Shown here: positions 58,915 to 64,000 of the stretch, piece by piece
How the letters are laid out: every line of letters begins with the position of its first letter
How positions within the stretch are numbered: position 1 is the first letter of the stretch
Source: Thalassobacillus sp043497085
GTDB taxonomy: Bacteria > Bacillota > Bacilli > Bacillales > Halobacillaceae
NCBI GenBank assembly: GCA_043497085.1
Contig: JBIEKI010000013.1
Reading direction: 5' to 3' (one strand)
Length of the DNA stretch: 64,000 nt
The notes under the pieces: model-generated
Databases searched by the model: none
Told to the model about the DNA's origin: nothing
The model's input: only the letters and a program-made list of their open reading frames with translations
Position numbers and translations under genes: made by a program

Positions 58915-59709
58915 TCAACTAAGCAATGCACGGTCGTTAGCCATCTGTTCGCCTCGTATCCGCTGGAACTCGGCCATCAATTTGTCTACAGTAAGGTGCT
59001 TCTTCTCCTGCTCGTCAACTTTCAAAATGATTTGCCCTTTATCCATCATGATCAAACGGTTGCCCAAATCCAAAGCTTGCTGCATATTGTGGGTCACCAT
59101 CAAAGTAGTCAGGTTATATTTGCCTACGATTTCTTTGGTCAGGTTGGTGATCAATTCTGCTCGTGATGGGTCAAGGGCAGCTGTATGCTCATCCAATAAC
59201 AGAATTGCCGGTTCTGTAAATGTCGCCATCAATAATGACAAGGCCTGCCTCTCCCCACCGGAAAGCAGCCCTACTTTTACATTCAGTCTGTCTTCCAGCC
59301 CCAAATGGAGCGTCTCCAACACTTCCTTGAAGTAAGCCCTGCGACTTTTAGTCACTCCTTTTCGAAATGTCCTTCTTTTATTTCTGGAATAAGCCATCGC
59401 TAAATTTTCCTCGATTGTCATTGCAGGCGCGGTTCCCGCCATCGGATCCTGGAATACTCGCCCAATCAGCTTGGAACGCTTATACTCAGGAACAAGGCTG
59501 ACATCTTTCCCGTCAATGCGCACCATCCCTGTATCTGGAAGCAGCACACCTGAAATGATATTCATCAGCGTGGACTTGCCTGCACCGTTACTCCCGATGA
59601 CCGTCACAAAATCCCCGGAATTCATGGAAAGGTCAACATCGTCCAGCGCTATTTTTTCGTCCGGTGTGTTTTCATTGAATACCTTGTGGATCCTATTTAG
59701 CTGCAGCAC
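58915..59709 (-). CDS. ABC transporter ATP-binding protein
   Basis: 264 residues. Walker A GSNGAGKST (about 39-47), Q-loop FQDPMAGTAP, signature LLSGGERQALSLL, Walker B AILLLDEHTAALDP, H-loop MVTHNMQQAL. It pairs with the following permease and substrate-binding genes to form an importer of the TrpXYZ / DUF-type amino-acid family. It overlaps the permease gene by 17 bp. Confidence 0.93.
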   Translation of the reverse strand: MLQLNRIHKVFNENTPDEKIALDDVDLSMNSGDFVTVIGSNGAGKSTLMNIISGVLLPDTGMVRIDGKDVSLVPEYKRSKLIGRVFQDPMAGTAPAMTIEENLAMAYSRNKRRTFRKGVTKSRRAYFKEVLETLHLGLEDRLNVKVGLLSGGERQALSLLMATFTEPAILLLDEHTAALDPSRAELITNLTKEIVGKYNLTTLMVTHNMQQALDLGNRLIMMDKGQIILKVDEQEKKHLTVDKLMAEFQRIRGEQMANDRALLS

Positions 59710-60709
59710 GTTGCTCTCCCCCGCTTTCCATTGGTATATCCATCATAATTTCTTTATGCTTCTGTTTCTTACGTTTCTTTTCACGCTGGCTTTCAATCAT
59801 TTTCGGTAAGGTCAAAGCTAAAATAACTATGGTAGCTGTAATCAACTTCATATCTCCTGTTTCCAGGAATTCAACACGGAGTGCCAAACTGACAACGATC
59901 CGGTAAATGATTGCTCCTCCAACCACAGCAAGCGTAGTTCTTGCGATTGTTTTTGTACCGAAAAGTGCTTCTCCTATAATGACGGAGGCAAGCCCAATGA
60001 TGATCATGCCGATACCCATACCGACATCGGCGAAGGAACCGTACTGTGCAATCAACGCTCCTGAAAAAGCGACCATGGCATTTGATAATCCAAGTCCTAA
60101 GATGACAAGCATATTGGTATTGGCAGAAAAGCTGCGGATCATCCGTTTGTTGTCTCCCGTTGCCCGTACAGCCAGCCCGATTTCTGTTTTCAAAAAGCGG
60201 TCGGTTGTAAACTTGATCAATAAGGTAACGATAATCATGAAAAACAATATTCCCCAGGTAGAAGGCAAGCTGCCACCTAAACCTATCAATTCCAAACCTT
60301 TATTCAGCATTGGATCGATGCCAAGTTTTTCCCAGAACGAAGAGACAGTAGTAAAAGCTGTCTCTTCATTGAGTAAAGGTATATTCGACCTTCCCATTAT
60401 TCTGAGATTAATAGAATAAAGCGCAATCATCATCAGTATCCCGGATAATAACGCGTTTATTTTTCCAATCGTATGAAGCATGCCGGTAATACAGCCTGCC
60501 AGAAAACCGATAACTAAGGCAATGACGGTGGCAAAAAATGGGTTGGCGCCATTCACGATCATAACGGCTGCTACTGCAGCACCTGTAACAAAGCTGCCAT
60601 CAACAGTCAGATCGGGGAAATCCAGGATACGGAATGATAAGTAGACTCCTAAAGCCATGATTGCATAGATGATGCCTGATTCTAGTGAACCAAAGATTGC
60701 CGTAAACAA
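59693..60709 (-). CDS. ABC transporter permease (branched-chain-type, TrpY-like)
   Basis: 338 residues with about nine helices. Family marks: ALGVYLSFRILDFPDLTVDG near the N-terminus and GLSNAMVAFSGALIAQYGSF with the ATPase-contact region. It has a basic C-terminal tail (REKKRKKQKHK). This permease type occurs in tryptophan/tyrosine-linked importers of Firmicutes. Confidence 0.88.
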   Translation of the reverse strand: MFTAIFGSLESGIIYAIMALGVYLSFRILDFPDLTVDGSFVTGAAVAAVMIVNGANPFFATVIALVIGFLAGCITGMLHTIGKINALLSGILMMIALYSINLRIMGRSNIPLLNEETAFTTVSSFWEKLGIDPMLNKGLELIGLGGSLPSTWGILFFMIIVTLLIKFTTDRFLKTEIGLAVRATGDNKRMIRSFSANTNMLVILGLGLSNAMVAFSGALIAQYGSFADVGMGIGMIIIGLASVIIGEALFGTKTIARTTLAVVGGAIIYRIVVSLALRVEFLETGDMKLITATIVILALTLPKMIESQREKKRKKQKHKEIMMDIPMESGGEQRAAAK

Positions 60710-60728
60710 GTTGAATCATCCTTTCCAC

Positions 60729-61718
60729 TTATTCTCCCTCGTAGAATTCAGCGATTTCGCCCCATTCCTCCTTGATTTCCAGACCTTGAGCTTCCGCTGC
60801 TTCTTTATTTATAACCAACTTCAAGTTCTTAGGGTAAGAGACTGGAATATCGGAAGGTTCTTTGTCTCCTGCCAGGACTTGTGCAGCCATTTCACCAGTT
60901 TCATAGCCAAGATCTTTATAGCTGAATCCACTACCGGCTACCGCGCCAGCTTTGACAGAATCCAACTCACCCGCGAACATTGGGATGTCTTCTTTTTGGG
61001 CGACATCTATGACGGATTCCAAAGCAGAGACAACCGTATTATCAGTAGGGATATAGATAGCATCGGCACGTCCTACCAGTGATTCTGCCGCTTGTTTCAC
61101 TTCAGCAGAAGTTGAAATAGATGCTTCTACCAATTCAACTTCTGTATCTTTTAAGACATCTTTGATGACATCAACTTGTACAGTGGAGTTTTGTTCACCA
61201 GAATTGTAAATAACACCGATTTTTTTAGGTTTCAACTCATCAACGATAAAATTAATAGTTTGAGGGATAGCATCTGGATGTGTGTCAGAGGTTCCCGTAA
61301 TGTTATCACCTGGTTCATCGAAAGACGCAACTAGATTTGCGCCGACCGGATCGGTTACCGAGGTAAAAATAATCGGGATATCTTTGGTTGCATTCAGCGC
61401 ACTTTGAGCACTTGGAGTAGCGTTAGCAAAAATCAAGTTAACTTTGTCCCCGACAAAGTTGTTAGCAATCGACTGGGCATTGTTCATATCACCCTGGGCG
61501 ATTTGAACGTCGTATGTAACATTTTCTCCTTCGACATACCCATTCTCAGCTAAGGCTTCTTTGAATCCTTCAAAAGCTGCATCCAATGATGGATGTTCCA
61601 CAATCTGAGTAACACCGATGGTCACTTTCTCATCACCTGAAGCATCGCTATTACATCCGACAAGTAAAACCATACTCGCCAACAGCAGTATCACTACACC
61701 AGCTAATCTTTTTTTCAT
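60729..61718 (-). CDS. ABC transporter substrate-binding lipoprotein
   Basis: 329 residues. Lipoprotein signal with lipobox LLVGC (Cys22). The mature part is a two-domain periplasmic-binding fold: VTIGVTQIVEHPSLDAAFEG, then IFANATPSAQSALNATKDIP and IPMFAGELDSVKAGAVAGSG. These are typical of the ABC-sub_bind family used by TrpX. In this setting tyrosine, tryptophan or a related aromatic compound is a reasonable substrate guess. First gene of the three-gene importer operon. Confidence 0.88.
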   Translation of the reverse strand: MKKRLAGVVILLLASMVLLVGCNSDASGDEKVTIGVTQIVEHPSLDAAFEGFKEALAENGYVEGENVTYDVQIAQGDMNNAQSIANNFVGDKVNLIFANATPSAQSALNATKDIPIIFTSVTDPVGANLVASFDEPGDNITGTSDTHPDAIPQTINFIVDELKPKKIGVIYNSGEQNSTVQVDVIKDVLKDTEVELVEASISTSAEVKQAAESLVGRADAIYIPTDNTVVSALESVIDVAQKEDIPMFAGELDSVKAGAVAGSGFSYKDLGYETGEMAAQVLAGDKEPSDIPVSYPKNLKLVINKEAAEAQGLEIKEEWGEIAEFYEGE

Positions 61719-61739
61719 CTTGGTCCCCCTTAAAATTTT

Positions 61740-62035
61740 TTATCATAACAGGAACACTTCCCGGCATCCGCCTCATAAGTATTCCTATCATTAACAGTTC
61801 AAATTAATATGATAAACAACATGCATAACGTGTTATTACCGTTATATTATCATCAGCATCAGGTTACGTCAATTTGTTTTCAGAATATTTACTATTGTTT
61901 TATTATTATTAATTCGACTGAAATCCTCATTCTCCTGCATGATTAGCGGAGATAAGAATCTTTGTAAAAACTTAGAAATACTTGGCTTGTCGTCAGATAT
62001 TAATGGCGTCTTATGCTAACTTTCTTAAAATAAAA
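61740..62035. other. gap holding the importer promoter and a degenerate short repeat
   Basis: Besides the promoter, the segment from about 61965 (AAAACTTAGAAATACTTGGC ... TGGCGTCTTATGCTAACTTT) resembles the repeat at 48697-48795 and the inner element at 2.4 kb, but is degraded. No gene was recognised. Confidence 0.45.
61825..61872 (-). promoter_or_regulatory. promoter and palindrome upstream of the ABC importer
   Basis: Minus strand: TTGACG (61872-61867), 17-base spacer, TAATAT (61849-61844). Just after it is the palindrome ATAACGTGTTAT (61825-61836), a candidate operator. No T-box or other riboswitch core was seen. Confidence 0.65.
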
Positions 62036-62062
62036 AAATCCTGCAGCTACATTAGCTGCAGG
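62032..62062 (-). terminator. terminator of the nitronate monooxygenase gene
   Basis: CCTGCAGCTA / TAGCTGCAGG with a minus-strand U-run of seven. Confidence 0.88.
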
Positions 62063-63028
62063 TCATTTTACATACGTGGAAAGAAAATTTTTATGTAATT
62101 GGTCTATCCTTGCATAAGCGACGTCCATCATGGACTCGATAAGCTCAGCAACAGTCGGGACATCAGAAACTAAACCGGATACCTGTCCGCCATTGATAAA
62201 CCCTTCTTCCAGTCGGCCTTCCAGTGCACCAATTTTGTGATGGTCTTCTGAGGTCATTTCATTGAATTGTTCTAATGGGACGCCATCTTTTTCATAATCA
62301 AGCAGCTTCTGGCTATACGGAGTATTCATCACTCTACGCACGCGTCCGACCGAGCGGCCGACAATAATTGTATCATTTTCATGAGCTTCTATCAGTGTGC
62401 GTTTATATGCTTCATGAAATGGTGCTTCCTGCGTAGCAATCAGGCGTGTACCCATCTGTACACCGCTGGCACCTAAAGTAAGAACTGCGGCTAACCCTCT
62501 TCCATCCCCGATACCGCCAGCGGCGAGTACAGGCAGATCGACTGCATCAACAATCTGAGGGATTAATGTCAACGTAGTCAACTCAAGGTTTGAGTTGATC
62601 CCAGCCGCCTCATAACCCTCTGCGACAATGACATCCGCCCCTGCCTGTTCGGCCTTGACCGCTTGCTTGACCGAAGCAGTGACGGTAATGATCTTCTTGC
62701 CATGCTCCTTCAAGCGGGGGATAAGGGGCGCCGGGTTACCCGCGGATAAAGACACCACAGGCACATCATGTTTGATGATCAGTTCCATTATTTCTTGTAA
62801 ATAAGGGGTAACCTTAATCGCAACGTTGACAGCAAACGGGCGATCGGTTCTTTCCTTTGTTTCCATGATAATTGGTTCTAATTCTTCCGGTGTCATTGTT
62901 CCTGCACCAATCGTACCTAAACCTCCAGCTTCCGAAACAGCGGCAGCAAGTGGGGCGTTGCTGATATTGCCCATCCCCCCTTGAATGATTGGATAGCGGA
63001 TATTCAATACATCACAAACATGCTTCAT
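62063..63028 (-). CDS. nitronate monooxygenase / FabK-like flavoprotein
   Basis: 321 residues, TIM-barrel FMN enzyme. N-terminus YPIIQGGMGNISNAPLAAAV, then GGLGTIGAG, the phosphate-binding VLAAGGIGDGRGLAAVLTLG and GVQMGTRLIATQEA. This is the 2-nitropropane dioxygenase family, which includes nitronate monooxygenase and the enoyl-ACP reductase FabK; the His of the nitronate site is not certain here. ATG 63028 follows AGGAGG; a longer frame to 63166 lacks a site and overlaps the divergent gene. Confidence 0.85.
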   Translation of the reverse strand: MKHVCDVLNIRYPIIQGGMGNISNAPLAAAVSEAGGLGTIGAGTMTPEELEPIIMETKERTDRPFAVNVAIKVTPYLQEIMELIIKHDVPVVSLSAGNPAPLIPRLKEHGKKIITVTASVKQAVKAEQAGADVIVAEGYEAAGINSNLELTTLTLIPQIVDAVDLPVLAAGGIGDGRGLAAVLTLGASGVQMGTRLIATQEAPFHEAYKRTLIEAHENDTIIVGRSVGRVRRVMNTPYSQKLLDYEKDGVPLEQFNEMTSEDHHKIGALEGRLEEGFINGGQVSGLVSDVPTVAELIESMMDVAYARIDQLHKNFLSTYVK

Positions 63029-63097
63029 AATTTTCCTCCTTCGTATAAATAATGTTATAATATTTTTAATCTTTACACAACGATAAGGAGGAAAAGG

Positions 63098-63610
63098 ATG
63101 ATTCATAATTACGGAGGAAAAAAGCCCGAAGTAGACACTTCGGTATTCATCGCGCCCGGAGCCCATGTGATCGGAGATGTATCCATAGGTAAAGAGTCAA
63201 GCATCTGGTTCAATGCCGTATTACGAGGGGATGAAGCGCCGATAAAAATAGGGGAAAGATGCAGCATTCAAGACAATACAACCTGTCATTTATATGAAGA
63301 ATCTCCGCTTATTGTGAAGGATGAAGTGACCGTTGGCCATAACGTCATCCTGCATGGATGTACGGTGGAAAACCGATGTATCATCGGCATGGGATCTACG
63401 ATTCTGGACGGTGCAGTCATTGGAGAAGAATCGATTATCGGTGCCAACACACTGATTCCACCCGGAAAACAAATACCGCCAAGATCCCTGGTTGTCGGGT
63501 CCCCTGGTAAGGTAGTCCGCGAATTGAATGAAAAGGATTTTGAGCTGATTCAGTTGTCGATCGATACATATGTTCATAAAGGAAAAGAATACAAAGAACA
63601 AATCGAGTAA
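63098..63610 (+). CDS. gamma-class carbonic anhydrase-like hexapeptide protein (YtoA/PaaY-like)
   Basis: 170 residues, left-handed beta-helix with repeated hexapeptides, for example VFIAPGAHVIGDVSIGKESS. The three zinc histidines are His64 (TTCHLY), His81 and His86 (VGHNVILHGC). Such proteins form trimers with zinc between subunits. Activity as carbonic anhydrase is variable; thioesterase-like roles (PaaY) are also known. Strong site AAGGAGG. Divergent from nitronate monooxygenase. Confidence 0.88.
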   Translation: MIHNYGGKKPEVDTSVFIAPGAHVIGDVSIGKESSIWFNAVLRGDEAPIKIGERCSIQDNTTCHLYEESPLIVKDEVTVGHNVILHGCTVENRCIIGMGSTILDGAVIGEESIIGANTLIPPGKQIPPRSLVVGSPGKVVRELNEKDFELIQLSIDTYVHKGKEYKEQIE

Positions 63611-63629
63611 ATAAACTGCTATTTCACTA

Positions 63630-63893
63630 TGGGCCCAATTGTTGAAGACTCAGTTTCAAGGGAAAAGGGGTTCTTTACTAAAAAATGAGTCAGGGGTGGC
63701 TTGGAAACTACTCCATCCGAAGGATGAGAGAAACGAACCCCTGCCATAGAAGAAGGTGTCTTCCGCAAATACATGGAACTATAATGCAGGTTATAAGCGC
63801 ACTTTATTATCAGTAGCTCTTCTGATGGTTGAAGGATCTCATACCAATGTTTCCGTTTTCCTTATCAATGTAAGGAGGTCCGGGAAATTGCGC
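63630..63893. repeat. dispersed double-hairpin element, copy 5 (truncated, subfamily I)
   Basis: The left end GGGCCCAATTGTTGAAGACT and the A left arm (GGGGTGGCTTGGAAACTACT) are present. They are joined directly to CCATCCGAAGGATGAG, which in copies 1 and 2 follows the A right arm, so hairpin A has been removed. The spacer matches copies 1 and 2. Hairpin B stops after GGAGGTCCGGGAAATTGCG, and the right end is missing. Confidence 0.85.
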
Positions 63894-63944
63894 ATAGCCG
63901 TCAAGCTAAGCTCTAAAATTTTTGTATCTCCCCTTATATACGTT

Positions 63945-63976
63945 ATCCTTCCTTCAAGAATTTTCTAAGGAAGGAT
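63945..63976 (+). promoter_or_regulatory. hairpin covering the ribosome binding site of the next gene
   Basis: A perfect 10-bp inverted repeat, ATCCTTCCTT (63945-63954) and AAGGAAGGAT (63967-63976), with a 12-base loop. The right arm is itself the only Shine-Dalgarno-like sequence (AAGGAAGG) before the ATG at 63983. Confidence 0.6.
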
Positions 63977-63982
63977 GATTTT

Positions 63983-64000
63983 ATGAAACTAATGAAACAC
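63983..64000 (+). CDS. start of an unidentified gene, cut by the window edge
   Basis: ATG 63983 with AAGGAAGGAT about 7 bases upstream; only MKLMKH is visible. The site is inside a hairpin, see the regulatory entry. Nothing can be said about function. Confidence 0.5.

Noticed and set aside
61740..61860. T-box leader for the aromatic amino-acid importer
   Set aside because: No GGTGGNACCGCG-type sequence or terminator lies between the promoter and the gene.
1..64000. CRISPR array, tRNA or rRNA genes, integrase, transposase or prophage
   Set aside because: No regularly spaced direct repeats, tRNA-like cloverleaf segments with CCA context, rRNA blocks or phage/transposase proteins were seen in either strand.

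Overview
The window reads as chromosomal DNA of a low-to-mid GC Bacillaceae bacterium. Strong GGAGG-type ribosome binding sites, U-tract hairpin terminators, a tryptophan T-box, sigma-B, WalR, NrdR and GlnR/TnrA type signals, and Bacillus families (YteA, YueI, YtxH, YkvA, UPF0316, a YwrA/YwrB/YwrD block) all point there. A halotolerant genus such as Halobacillus or a relative is my guess; the sequence does not prove it. I found no rRNA, tRNA, CRISPR array, transposase or prophage.

Layout. 1-8 kb: MarR regulator (cut by the left edge), methyltransferase, rhodanese lipoprotein, lipid kinase, a three-LysM cell-wall endopeptidase behind WalR-type boxes, and a two-gene membrane/adaptor operon. 8-20 kb: dispersed repeat copy 1, small redox and VOC proteins, an NDH-2-like flavoprotein, a DUF368 (PopT-type) carrier, a DUF2254 protein, an overlapping aminoglycoside phosphotransferase/nucleotidyltransferase-like pair, a YteA-like protein and trpS under a T-box. 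20-26 kb: YdjM-like protein, split chromate transporter plus gamma-glutamyltransferase, then a TPR regulator overlapping a small exported peptide gene. 26-43 kb: repeat copies 2 and 3, stress and housekeeping genes, NDH-2, aldehyde dehydrogenase, a second DUF2254 protein, and a zinc-type efflux/ArsR operon. 43-49 kb: class I ribonucleotide reductase behind NrdR boxes and a cobalamin riboswitch, glnK-amtB, and a 32-codon holin-like type I toxin. 49-62 kb: repeat copy 4 and a minus-strand catabolic block with homogentisate dioxygenase, FAH-family hydrolase, flavin reductase, HPPD, 2-oxoacid dehydrogenase E2/E1beta/E1alpha, a leucine-dehydrogenase-family enzyme, a thioesterase and an ABC importer. 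62-64 kb: nitronate monooxygenase, gamma carbonic anhydrase, a truncated repeat copy 5 and a gene start cut by the right edge.

How the parts fit. The 49.9-61.7 kb block looks like amino-acid uptake and breakdown: importer, oxidative deamination, 2-oxoacid decarboxylation and the homogentisate route for tyrosine. The nrd and glnK-amtB operons each combine a good promoter with a family-specific operator or riboswitch.

Two things stand out as potentially new. One is the regulator-peptide pair at 23.5-24.9 kb, which looks like an RNPP quorum-sensing module and whose regulator lacks a normal start codon. The other is a family of about 0.5-kb intergenic elements built from two related hairpins inside terminal inverted repeats. 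They occur in five copies, and the hairpin core is inverted relative to the ends between two subfamilies.
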